Assembly: GCA_965230005.1 (NCBI GenBank) | Contig: OZ245934.1 | Location: 3,534,001 to 3,598,000, forward strand | Length of the DNA stretch: 64,000 bases | Direction: 5' to 3' | Origin: SZUA-309 sp965230005 | Lineage (GTDB): Bacteria; Pseudomonadota; Gammaproteobacteria; Pseudomonadales; Azotimanducaceae | Part shown: one piece after another, positions 8,533 through 16,380 of the stretch | Layout of the letters: each line of letters starts with the position of its first letter | Numbering within the stretch: the first letter of the stretch is position 1 | Notes under the pieces: generated by a model | The model's input: only the letters and a program-made list of their open reading frames with translations | Databases searched by the model: none | What the model was told of the DNA's origin: nothing | Position numbers and translations under genes: made by a program

Positions 8533-9823
8533 GGAACCGCTGCTTATCGTAAAGCGTTGTCCAGGCCTGGCCGATCTCCCAGGTCAGTGCCCAGCGATCA
8601 CTCAGCCAGTGTTCGCCGGTCACCGTGAGGGTTTGTACTTCGTTGACGATAAAGAAACCGCCGCCAACGCTTTCGACTTCCTCACCGTTTGACGCAATCA
8701 GACTCACCCGGCTCCGTTCCTGGTAATAGCGATCGAGCTGAGCACGATGGCTGAAGATGAGCGGCCCGTTGTTGATGGAGGCTGCGTAGATCGTGTAGCC
8801 GGCCCGGTAGCGGTTGAACCAGTAGTCGCCGGCGACCGTAAAGAGATCGAGTTCCGACGCGGTGTACTCCGCATGACGCCATCCGCCCTGCACGCCGAAG
8901 CCCAGCGGCAGGCGGCGGTCGACTTGCGCGGCCAGGCTCCAGGACGGCAGGACCTGCGCATCGGGGGCACCGGTGCCTTCGAGAGTCAGGGTCCAGTTTT
9001 CACCTAACGCAATGTCGGTGCCGAGTCTCAGCTCCTGATCCGCCTGATCGAAGCGCTCCGTGGCTCGAGCCTGGCCGAAGAGCGCCAGGCGCGGATTCAG
9101 GCGATAGCTGCCGGCCAGGTAGAACTCCTTCCAGCTCGAGAAACCATTGTTCAGATTGTCATAGATGAAACCACTGTCGAGACGAAGCCGGCTCGGCGGC
9201 TCGTAGCGAGCCCAGTCCGCATCGGGGAAACGTGCCCGAGCCGCGTCTGCGAAAGCAAGGAGGTCGGCGTCGGGCAACTCATCGCCTGCGGCAATGCGGG
9301 CATTGAGCTCGAGGCGCCAGAGTTCTTCGTAATCCGGCGCCAGGGTCCGGGCTCGTTCCAGGAGCGGTAACGCTTCCTCGGGATTACCCATCCAGACCAG
9401 CACCTGACTTTTGCCGAGCAGGTAATCGACGTTCGACGGGGCAGTGTCCAGGAGCTGCTCGAAGCTCGCGAGCGCCCCGGTGTAATCCTCAGACCAGCCG
9501 AGCAAGCGGGCTTCGAGGAAGCGCGCTGCGGTGTCTTCCGGATGGTCGGCCAGCCAGGCCTCCAACGCGGCCAGCGCTCCCGCCTGATCGCCGGTGGCAA
9601 GGAGTTGTTCCGCCGTCAGAAGCCCGTCTTCGTCGGCTGCCTCAGCGCTGGACTCTGCTTTGGCCTCAGCCTCTGGCTCCGCGACCATGGCAGCACTCAC
9701 CCGTTCGCCACCAGAGGCAGGTTCCGAAGAATCAGTGGGCGCCACAGAGGCGCTGAGGATGCCCGGGGTCCACAGCAACAGCAGCCAGACGCCCGCCCGG
9801 CGAAGCCCGCTCAAGGCCTTCAT
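8507..9823 (-). CDS. YaiO-family protein: TPR periplasmic domain plus outer-membrane beta-barrel
   Basis: 438 residues. A Sec signal peptide (about 1-25, ending near LSASVA) and an acidic linker lead into tetratricopeptide-like repeats (about 65-190; DAAARFLEARLLGWSEDYTGALASFEQLL type). From about residue 210 the sequence alternates short amphipathic strands rich in Tyr, Trp and Arg, and it ends in Phe, as outer-membrane barrels do. This is the YaiO layout (E. coli YaiO is an outer-membrane protein encoded next to the glycosyltransferase YaiP), and it parallels the TPR-plus-barrel exporters BcsC, PgaA and AlgK/AlgE. The 4-bp overlap with the regulator gene upstream and the 26-bp overlap with the HEAT gene downstream put it in the same transcription unit. 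Likely role: exopolysaccharide passage across the outer membrane. Confidence 0.82.
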   Translation of the reverse strand: MKALSGLRRAGVWLLLLWTPGILSASVAPTDSSEPASGGERVSAAMVAEPEAEAKAESSAEAADEDGLLTAEQLLATGDQAGALAALEAWLADHPEDTAARFLEARLLGWSEDYTGALASFEQLLDTAPSNVDYLLGKSQVLVWMGNPEEALPLLERARTLAPDYEELWRLELNARIAAGDELPDADLLAFADAARARFPDADWARYEPPSRLRLDSGFIYDNLNNGFSSWKEFYLAGSYRLNPRLALFGQARATERFDQADQELRLGTDIALGENWTLTLEGTGAPDAQVLPSWSLAAQVDRRLPLGFGVQGGWRHAEYTASELDLFTVAGDYWFNRYRAGYTIYAASINNGPLIFSHRAQLDRYYQERSRVSLIASNGEEVESVGGGFFIVNEVQTLTVTGEHWLSDRWALTWEIGQAWTTLYDKQRFRAGFTRQF

Positions 9824-10269
9824 GAGTGTGCCGTCCGGCTGGTCGAGTGGCTGGCGATGTGCCTTTTAATCCGCGCCAGCAGCTCCCGCGGGTTATAGGG
9901 CTTCATCACGTAGTCGTTGGCCCCGGCCTCGAGGGCACGAACCACATCTTCTTCGAGAGAGCGGGCTGAAAGCATGATCACCGGCGTGTCGGCCCAGGCG
10001 TCTGAGTGACGGATCTCCCGGACGATCTCGAAGCCGTCTTTATAGGGCAGCATGACGTCCAGCAGGACGATGTCCGGTGGTGGCAGTTGCGCAACGAAGT
10101 CGGCGGCGTCACGACCATTGTTCGCCACCAGTACCTCGAAGCCTTCGCGCTCGAGCATGTACTCGAGCAGGTAAGCCACATGCTCACTGTCTTCCACCAC
10201 CAGCGCCGTTGCGGCGGCGCCGGTCCCATCCATGGGCAGATCGCGGGTGCGCGTCATATCCTTGTTCAT
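9820..10269 (-). CDS. Single-domain response regulator (CheY-like receiver)
   Basis: 149 residues forming only a receiver domain after a 20-residue leader. All phosphorylation residues are present: the acidic pair Glu26-Asp27 (VVEDSE), the phosphoacceptor Asp71 (LLDVMLP), Ser101 (MLSAR) and Lys123 (VMKPY). No DNA-binding or catalytic output domain follows, so it must act by binding a partner. No histidine kinase is encoded in the window. As the first gene of the four-gene overlapping unit, it probably controls exopolysaccharide synthesis or export post-translationally, with the HEAT protein as an obvious candidate partner. That partner choice is inference. Confidence 0.88.
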   Translation of the reverse strand: MNKDMTRTRDLPMDGTGAAATALVVEDSEHVAYLLEYMLEREGFEVLVANNGRDAADFVAQLPPPDIVLLDVMLPYKDGFEIVREIRHSDAWADTPVIMLSARSLEEDVVRALEAGANDYVMKPYNPRELLARIKRHIASHSTSRTAHS

Positions 10270-10423
10270 CCACTATCTATCGGTCCCGCCGCCGCGGAGT
10301 TGAATCCGCCAAGTGCGCCAGTTCACATTCCTGAACGGCCGGAGACCGCAGAGCGACGCACGTCCGGTCAAGATCCCCGGCCTGCAGCCGATAAGGCCTC
10401 CGTGCACCGGACCAGGCCCGACC

Positions 10424-12178
10424 GTGAAGCCCCGCATCGCCGCCTTTCTGCTCATCGTCACCTTCGGCACACCCCCGGGCGCCCTGTCCGACAATGGCAC
10501 CCCGGCCACCAGCTGGCTGCGATTCTGCGACTCGGCACCGGGCGTTGATCCCACTCGGGTCCGTGAGTACCTGAGCATTGACGGCAGCCGCCGATTTCTG
10601 AGTCTCGCAGATAACCCTGACCTGGCTTGTGCAAACGTCGAGCTCGAGGCCCCGGTCACCCAGGTGCGCTGGTTCGCCCGCATCTCTCGAGAGAAAGCGG
10701 CTGCACTCGGACGCGGAGTCATCCTCCAGGGCCTCGAGGACGCAGAGGGCGTCAGAATCAGCGAGGTGATCGTCAGCGACTCCGAAAACGCGGGCAAAGC
10801 GGCACTGCCGCTCAAGACAAATCTGCTGAGCGCCCTCAATGGCCGTGTCTATGGCGTGGAAGGGCGCGCCCGGCTGACCCCAACGGGCACGGGCCTGATT
10901 CTCGAATGTCGTGAGGGTGAACACCCTGCTGGTGTGGTACTGCGTAACGACCGTGCCCGGCTTCCGTCCGGTGTACCCCTCGAGCTGATGCTCACCGCGC
11001 AGGCCTCTGAGCCCTTTGGAATCGGCTATGCGGATGGCATCAACCATGCGCTGGCCGCGCCAAAACGGCTCGGGGCGCTCCGGGTCTCTGCGACTGCCGA
11101 CCCGCAGACCTTCTCCTTAGCAGCGCCGGCCGATTCGATCGCCGCGACGCCGGATGTTGCCTTCACCCTGCAGTGCCCGAAGCAAGCCAGCAGTCTGACT
11201 CTCTCGACACTCGAGCTCTCCACGGCACACGCCGGTCCTGCGCCGGCCAGATCCATCTGGATCTGGCGACCCTCCGAATGGCGCGACAATGCCGAGGCGT
11301 TACTGGAGGAACTCGATGTCCTCGATACACCGGTTGTGTATGTGAGCGTGCCTTTGACCTCTTCCGCCAGCGACCACCTGAGCGTCGCCAACGCGGATGC
11401 CCTTGCGGATTTCATCGCCCGTGCAGCAGCACGCAACATCAGGGTCTGGGCCGTGGAGGGAGATCCTCATGCCGTCTTGCCGGAGGGTCAGGAACACTTC
11501 CTGAGGCGAGCGAAAGCCCTCGATGCCTACAACGCAGCGCAGGACGAGAAGCGCCGGCTCGCCGGGGTGCAGTACGACATCGAGCCCTATCTGCTGCCGG
11601 AGTTCGCACTGGATCAGGATGCCTGGCTGCGCGCCTACGTCGAGACCATCGCCCGCCTGAAGGCCGAACTGGAGGTGCCGCTGGAAGTCGCCGTACCCTT
11701 CTGGTGGGCGGAGCTGAGTACCGGCGGGGCAGCGCTTCTCGATCAACTCGCGCCGCATGTCGATGGTGTGAACGTCATGAATTATCGAACGGACCCGGTG
11801 CTCCTGCAGCAGTTCGCCGAGCCCTTTCTCGCCTGGGGAACGACCAGCGGTGTGGCTGTGCGCATCGCTCTCGAAGCAGGGCCCATTGCCAGCGAAGATC
11901 GCTGGCACTACCGAAGGGATGCATCCGGCGGGCTCCGGAAACTCACCCTCGCCGGGGAGCCTGTGCTGGTACTGCTCGATAGCCCGCAGGCGTCGCCGTC
12001 CGGACTGGCACTGAGCCTGTCTCACCAGTCACAGCTCGACGGCAGCCAGATCACATTCAAAGGTGACCTGCAGAAGATGCAGGCGGTCATGGCCGACCTG
12101 GAGATTCTCTGGCGTGCCTGGCCGAGTTTCGCCGGTCTGGCACTGCACGAGTATCGGCTCGCGGACCTGCCCCGCTGA
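10424..12178 (+). CDS. Exported glycosidase-like (TIM-barrel) protein, unknown specificity
   Basis: 584 residues from a GTG at 10424, chosen because the protein then opens with a signal peptide (VKPRIAAFLLIVTFGTPPGALS). The open frame reaches a GTG at 10313, which would place 37 residues before the signal. The N-terminal half is a beta-rich region of no recognised family. The C-terminal half looks like a TIM-barrel hydrolase, with strands ending in VYVSVPL, IRVWAVEG, QYDIEPY (about residue 385, acidic residues at a strand end) and VNVMNYRT (about 450). That pattern resembles glycoside hydrolases of the GH18 or GH114 kind, but the exact family is not certain. It is divergent from the exopolysaccharide unit, with about 150 bp between them. 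A hydrolase that trims or degrades that polymer would fit. Confidence 0.7.
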   Translation: MKPRIAAFLLIVTFGTPPGALSDNGTPATSWLRFCDSAPGVDPTRVREYLSIDGSRRFLSLADNPDLACANVELEAPVTQVRWFARISREKAAALGRGVILQGLEDAEGVRISEVIVSDSENAGKAALPLKTNLLSALNGRVYGVEGRARLTPTGTGLILECREGEHPAGVVLRNDRARLPSGVPLELMLTAQASEPFGIGYADGINHALAAPKRLGALRVSATADPQTFSLAAPADSIAATPDVAFTLQCPKQASSLTLSTLELSTAHAGPAPARSIWIWRPSEWRDNAEALLEELDVLDTPVVYVSVPLTSSASDHLSVANADALADFIARAAARNIRVWAVEGDPHAVLPEGQEHFLRRAKALDAYNAAQDEKRRLAGVQYDIEPYLLPEFALDQDAWLRAYVETIARLKAELEVPLEVAVPFWWAELSTGGAALLDQLAPHVDGVNVMNYRTDPVLLQQFAEPFLAWGTTSGVAVRIALEAGPIASEDRWHYRRDASGGLRKLTLAGEPVLVLLDSPQASPSGLALSLSHQSQLDGSQITFKGDLQKMQAVMADLEILWRAWPSFAGLALHEYRLADLPR

Positions 12179-12185
12179 ATTGCGT

Positions 12186-13157
12186 CTAGACCGCTTCCAG
12201 CAGAAACACTGCAAACCAGTCCTGGGAATCGGTCCAGGTACCCGCCTCGGCAAAGCCGGCTCGGCCGGCAAGCTCGAGAAAGCCGCTTCGTTCGTATTTA
12301 AAGGAGTTTTCCGTGTGCACGGCCTCCCCCGCTTCGAAACGCAGGCTTGTACCGCCGATCGTGACCTCGTGCGTTTCCGTCACGTCGAGGAACATCTGGA
12401 TGGCCCCCAGCTCCGCGTTGTACCGGGCCCGGTGTTGGAAGCAGGCCGGATCGAATGGAACCCCCAGGCGTTCGCCGAGATGGCTCAAGAGATTCAGATT
12501 GAAAGCAGCGGTCACGCCGGCCGCGTCATCATAAGCCGCTTCCAGCACGGTAACGTCTTTCTTAAGATCCACCCCGATGATCAGGCGTCCTCCGGCGCCG
12601 AGGGTGCGGTGCACGTTTGACAGGAAAGCCAACGCATCGGCCGGATCGAAGTTACCGATACTCGAGCCGGGGAAAAACCCCACCTTCGGCATGGCCCGAA
12701 CCGGTTCCGGAAGCTCGAACTCGCCGGTAAAGTCGGCGCAGGTGGGATAGATGGCCAGGCGCGGAAAGTCGGCCTGCAGCGCCCGAGCCATTTCCTCCAT
12801 GTGTTCGCCGGAGATGTCTACCGGTACGTAGGCACTCGGCTCCACTTCTTCGAGAACCCGCCGCACCTTGAGACTGGAACCGGACCCGTATTCCACCAGG
12901 CAGCTGCCGGGGTCCACGGACCGGGCAAGTTCCGCCATGTGCGAATCGAAGATGCCGAGCTCCGTGCGCGTCAGGTAGTACTCGGGAAGGTCCGTAATCG
13001 CTTCGAAAAGCTCTGAACCTGCCTGGTCGTAGAAGTACTTCGGCGGCAGTGACTTTTCGTTGGCCGTCAGTCCCGCGAGGACCTCGGCGCGCACGTCGGC
13101 CACCTGTGGTTTTCGGTCGAACACCTCGAAGGGTGCTGTGTTGCTCGGGATGTTGAT
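12186..13157 (-). CDS. egtD: L-histidine N-alpha-methyltransferase (ergothioneine biosynthesis)
   Basis: EgtD trimethylates histidine to hercynine using SAM. Recognisable segments are SLPPKYFYDQAGSELFEAI, LPEYYLTRTE, the SAM-binding EYGSGSSLK, VPVDIS, and FFPGSSIGNF. The coordinates use an ATC at 13157, because a strong AAGGAGG sits four bases upstream and this gives 323 residues, close to the roughly 320 of known EgtD proteins. The first conventional start in frame is GTG at 13124, which has no ribosome site and loses 11 residues; upstream starts would run far into egtB. The gene follows egtB after 77 bp on the same strand. The irregular start could be genuine or a single-base error. Confidence 0.88.
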   Translation of the reverse strand: MNIPSNTAPFEVFDRKPQVADVRAEVLAGLTANEKSLPPKYFYDQAGSELFEAITDLPEYYLTRTELGIFDSHMAELARSVDPGSCLVEYGSGSSLKVRRVLEEVEPSAYVPVDISGEHMEEMARALQADFPRLAIYPTCADFTGEFELPEPVRAMPKVGFFPGSSIGNFDPADALAFLSNVHRTLGAGGRLIIGVDLKKDVTVLEAAYDDAAGVTAAFNLNLLSHLGERLGVPFDPACFQHRARYNAELGAIQMFLDVTETHEVTIGGTSLRFEAGEAVHTENSFKYERSGFLELAGRAGFAEAGTWTDSQDWFAVFLLEAV

Positions 13158-13234
13158 GCGGCCTCCTTGCGTCGCTGCGCTTCCCCGTTTGCCGTGCTCT
13201 CGCGACCGACCCCCAGCCGCGAAGCCTGTTCTTC

Positions 13235-14416
13235 TCAGCTGGCGTCCCGTGCCAGCCGAAGCCCCGTGAACTGCCAGCGATCCGGTGGGTAGAAGAAATT
13301 CCGATAGCTGACCCGGATGTGATCCGATGGGGTCGCACAGGATCCCCCGCGAAGAACGAGCTGGTTGCTCATGAATTTGCCGTTGTATTCCCCGAGAGTG
13401 CCTGGCAGCGGTGCATAGCCGGGATAGGGCCCGTAGGCGCTGGACGTCCACTCCCAGACATCGCCGAAGAACTGTCGACTCCCTGCCTCGGGCGCTCGCG
13501 GATGATGGCCGCCGCTCTCGACGAAATTGCCGACCAGCGTTTCCCCGGCAGCGGCAACTTCCCACTCCGCCTCTGTGGGCAGGCGGCAGCCGGCCCAACG
13601 GGCGTAAGCATCGGCCTCGTAGCCGGAAAGATGGGTTACCGGGATGGCCCCCTTCGCCGGAGTTTCGCCGTGCAGGCGATACTCCCACCACTCATCATCA
13701 CGCCGGCGCCAGTAGAGGGGCGCATTGATCGCTTCCTGCTGCACCCAGGCCCAGCCATCGCTGAGCCAGAGAGACGGCGTCTCGTAGCCCCCGTCGGCCA
13801 TGAACTCCAGGTATTCATCACAAGTGATCACACGGTCGGCCAGCTCAAAGGCTTCGAGATAAACGCGGTGGCGGGGCGACTCGTTGTCGAAGACGAAACC
13901 GTCGGCTGCACCGACAGGATTCAGGCCGATTTCACAAACGCCACCCTCGTGGCGCACAAAGGCCATTGGCCGCGCCCCCGGTTCGCGGAAACCGGCTCCA
14001 GCATCAACCGCGCTCAGCTGTCGGGCGGCTTTGTATACAGGCGCCAGCGGGTTGCGACCGAAATTGGCCTTGAGGTCTGTGAGCATGAGTTCCTGGTGCT
14101 GCTGCTCATGGTTGAGCCCAAGCACGGTGCGTCGCTCGACCTCCTCATCGCCCTGCGCCAGAAGCTGCTCCATGGCCTCGTCCACATGGGCGCGGTAGGC
14201 GATCACCTCAGCGACCGTGGGCCGCGACAGATTGCCTCGCTCCGGTCTCGGATAAGGACGTCCGACTCCGTTGTAGTAGGAGTTGAAGAGATACTCGAAG
14301 CGGTCGTGGAACTCGACATAGCCATCGAGCATGGGCTTCAGCAGAAACGTCTCGAAGAACCAGGTCGTGTGGGCCAGGTGCCACTTGGGCGGACTGGCAT
14401 CGGCCATGGGTTGCAC
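13235..14416 (-). CDS. egtB: Hercynine oxygenase / ergothioneine biosynthesis protein EgtB (possible frameshift at the 5' end)
   Basis: EgtB is the non-heme iron enzyme that joins hercynine to a thiol (cysteine or gamma-glutamylcysteine) as a sulfoxide. The DinB-like N-terminal domain has WHLAHTTWFFET, and the iron ligands lie in NHEQQHQE. The C-terminal FGE-sulfatase domain has SGYEADAYARWAGCRLPTEAEWE and LRGGSC. The given start, GTG at 14416, is only the first conventional codon in frame. The frame stays open and homologous upstream (AAYARVRAQSLALCEPLELEDYG) to about 14491. A GTG at 14517 with an AAGGA site opens nine codons in another frame and would join egtB by a -1 shift at about 14490. 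The gene lies just downstream of the SCO gene. Confidence 0.88.
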   Translation of the reverse strand: MQPMADASPPKWHLAHTTWFFETFLLKPMLDGYVEFHDRFEYLFNSYYNGVGRPYPRPERGNLSRPTVAEVIAYRAHVDEAMEQLLAQGDEEVERRTVLGLNHEQQHQELMLTDLKANFGRNPLAPVYKAARQLSAVDAGAGFREPGARPMAFVRHEGGVCEIGLNPVGAADGFVFDNESPRHRVYLEAFELADRVITCDEYLEFMADGGYETPSLWLSDGWAWVQQEAINAPLYWRRRDDEWWEYRLHGETPAKGAIPVTHLSGYEADAYARWAGCRLPTEAEWEVAAAGETLVGNFVESGGHHPRAPEAGSRQFFGDVWEWTSSAYGPYPGYAPLPGTLGEYNGKFMSNQLVLRGGSCATPSDHIRVSYRNFFYPPDRWQFTGLRLARDAS

Positions 14417-14549
14417 GCCATAGTCTTCGAGCTCCAGGGGCTCGCATAGAGCAAGGGATTGCGCCCGAACCCGTGCATAGGCGGCGTTCAGAGCGCGGGC
14501 AGCAGTGCCGTTGGCACGCCCGGAAGATCCTTCTACTGGTCGGCTCGAA

Positions 14550-15194
14550 TCAGAAATTGGCTGCTAGCGTTTGGAATGCAGCGACAATGGTATCAGCTTG
14601 CTGAGGATATTTAATGAAGCCGTGGTAATGGCCGCGCGGGTTGATGATCACGATGTTGGCCGTGTGATCGATGAGATAGCTCTCGCCATCGAGCTCGCCC
14701 GCCGCGTTCCGGGTCGGCACCTTGGCAAAAGTGGCATTCACCTGCTCGGCGAAACCCGCGATCGCCTCACGGCTGCCGCGCACGCCAAGAAAGTCCGGCG
14801 CAAAGGCCGTCGCGTACTGGCCCAGCGTCTCCAGATCATCCCGGTCCGGATCGACGGTAACGAGGAGGCCCTGAAAGGCTGCGTCCTCACCGAGCGAGCG
14901 CCGGGCCTGTCCCATCACGGCCATGCTCGTGGGGCAGATGTCCGGACAGTTGGTGAATCCGAAAAAAGCGAAGGTCCAGCGGCCAACCAGGTTCTCTACC
15001 GCGAAAGCGTCGCCGGTGTGGGCCTCGAGATAAAAAGGTGCGACCTCCCGCGGCGTCGGCAGCAGGAACACGCCCTGCTCTCGAAGCTGCTCATCGGAGA
15101 GTACGGGCGCGCGCGTCACCGAATAGACGAAGAGTCCGACCACCACCGCAATGAAGCAAAGGCACAGCGCAACGGTTCGCTGCAGCCCGGTCAC
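14550..15194 (-). CDS. SCO1/SenC-family copper chaperone for cytochrome c oxidase
   Basis: 214 residues. An N-terminal membrane anchor (about 7-28) is followed by a thioredoxin-fold periplasmic domain. The copper ligands are present: Cys83 and Cys87 in NCPDICP and His177 in LIDHTAN. SCO proteins deliver copper to, or reduce, the CuA site of oxidase subunit II. The 4-bp overlap with cyoE, directly upstream, makes it the last assembly gene of the oxidase cluster. Two ergothioneine genes follow on the same strand. Confidence 0.92.
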   Translation of the reverse strand: MTGLQRTVALCLCFIAVVVGLFVYSVTRAPVLSDEQLREQGVFLLPTPREVAPFYLEAHTGDAFAVENLVGRWTFAFFGFTNCPDICPTSMAVMGQARRSLGEDAAFQGLLVTVDPDRDDLETLGQYATAFAPDFLGVRGSREAIAGFAEQVNATFAKVPTRNAAGELDGESYLIDHTANIVIINPRGHYHGFIKYPQQADTIVAAFQTLAANF

Positions 15195-16141
15195 AGCACA
15201 GCCGGCGTCAGTTCAATGGCCGACTCTGCAGCCGGTGCGAAACCCGTGCCGATCCCGGCAACAACCAGGTAGTGATCGATCAGCAGCACGATGAACAGCA
15301 GCATGAGATAGATGATCGAATAGCGGAACATTTCGATAGCCGCCTTGGGATTCTGGTTGCGGAGCAGAACCACGGCCCAGTAAAGGAAGCCGCCGCCAAG
15401 GGCGACCGCGCCGGCGAGATAAAGCAGCCCACTCATGCCGATCACGAAAGGCAGCAGGCTGCCGGCAAAAAGAATGAGCGTGTAGAAAAGGATCTGCCAG
15501 CGCGTGTAGCTGTCGCCATGGGTCACCGGCAGCATCGGCACGTCGACGCTCTCGTAATCGGCCTTCCGGTCGAGTGCCAGAGCCCAGAAATGTGGCGGCG
15601 TCCAGGCGAAGATGATGAGCACGAGGAGCAGGGCGCCTGGCTCGATGCTGTTCGTGACAGCCGCCCAACCGAAGAGCGGCGGCGCAGCGCCGAAGAGCCC
15701 GCCGATGACGATGTTCTGCGGCGTGGCCCGTTTCAGGAACAGCGTGTAGACCAGGCCATAGCCGATCCAGGATGCGAGGTTGAGCCAGGCCGTGAGCGGG
15801 TTAACGCCGAAGTAAAGGATCAACATGCCGGCGATGCCGGTAACCGCCGAAAAGACAAGGCCCCGAGTGCTGTCTACCCGGCCGGTAGCAACCGGACGCT
15901 CTCGAGTTCGCGCCATGCGCGCGTCGATTTCTGCATCGGCAATGTGATTGACGACCGCGGCGGAGCCGGCCACGAGGGCGATGCCTGTCAGTCCGAAAAC
16001 CAGCACGTCCCAAGGCACCATACCCGGGACCGCCAGGAACATACCCACGAGCGCGCAGAGCAGCATGAGCAGCACCACCCGCGGTTTCGTCATCTCAAGA
16101 TAATCACGCCAGCTGGCGCTGGCGATGGTCAGTTCGCTCAC
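15191..16141 (-). CDS. cyoE: Heme o synthase (protoheme IX farnesyltransferase)
   Basis: 316 residues of the UbiA prenyltransferase family, with about eight to nine membrane helices. The two Asp-rich motifs are visible: NHIADAEIDARMARTRERP near residue 70 and LDRKADYESVDVPMLPV near residue 190. The enzyme adds a farnesyl group to heme B to give heme O, the precursor of heme A for the aa3 oxidase encoded upstream. It overlaps the SCO gene by 4 bp. A TAGAAT hexamer at 16264-16269 (minus strand) could be a weak promoter -10 but lacks a clear -35. Confidence 0.93.
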   Translation of the reverse strand: MSELTIASASWRDYLEMTKPRVVLLMLLCALVGMFLAVPGMVPWDVLVFGLTGIALVAGSAAVVNHIADAEIDARMARTRERPVATGRVDSTRGLVFSAVTGIAGMLILYFGVNPLTAWLNLASWIGYGLVYTLFLKRATPQNIVIGGLFGAAPPLFGWAAVTNSIEPGALLLVLIIFAWTPPHFWALALDRKADYESVDVPMLPVTHGDSYTRWQILFYTLILFAGSLLPFVIGMSGLLYLAGAVALGGGFLYWAVVLLRNQNPKAAIEMFRYSIIYLMLLFIVLLIDHYLVVAGIGTGFAPAAESAIELTPAVL

Positions 16142-16380
16142 CGTAGTCCTCGTGGAATCCTGGATCGTCGGCGCCGGCTGTCGTGCGGTTTTTCTTCTGC
16201 TGTGGAACCTGATCCCGTCATCAGATTTCCCGAAACCGACTCCGCGTGCCTTCGCGGGCGCGCATTCTACTGGAAAACGCAGCCATCTGCCTCACTCCTC
16301 AAGCCGGGAGCTATGCGGTTCTGCCTGCCTGTCTGACCGGATATTCCGGCGTCAGCGGGCGCCGCCCTGCGACGGCGGCA
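16142..16380. other. 239-bp spacer without a gene, where ctaA usually lies
   Basis: No reading frame with heme A synthase (CtaA/Cox15) features was found on either strand. In Pseudomonas and many other gammaproteobacteria ctaA lies exactly between the SCO-like gene and cyoE. The spacer is too short to hold it and shows no recognisable remnant. Confidence 0.6.

Noticed and set aside
15272..16336. 354-codon plus-strand frame opposite cyoE
   Set aside because: It is antisense to a clear prenyltransferase and has no protein features of its own.
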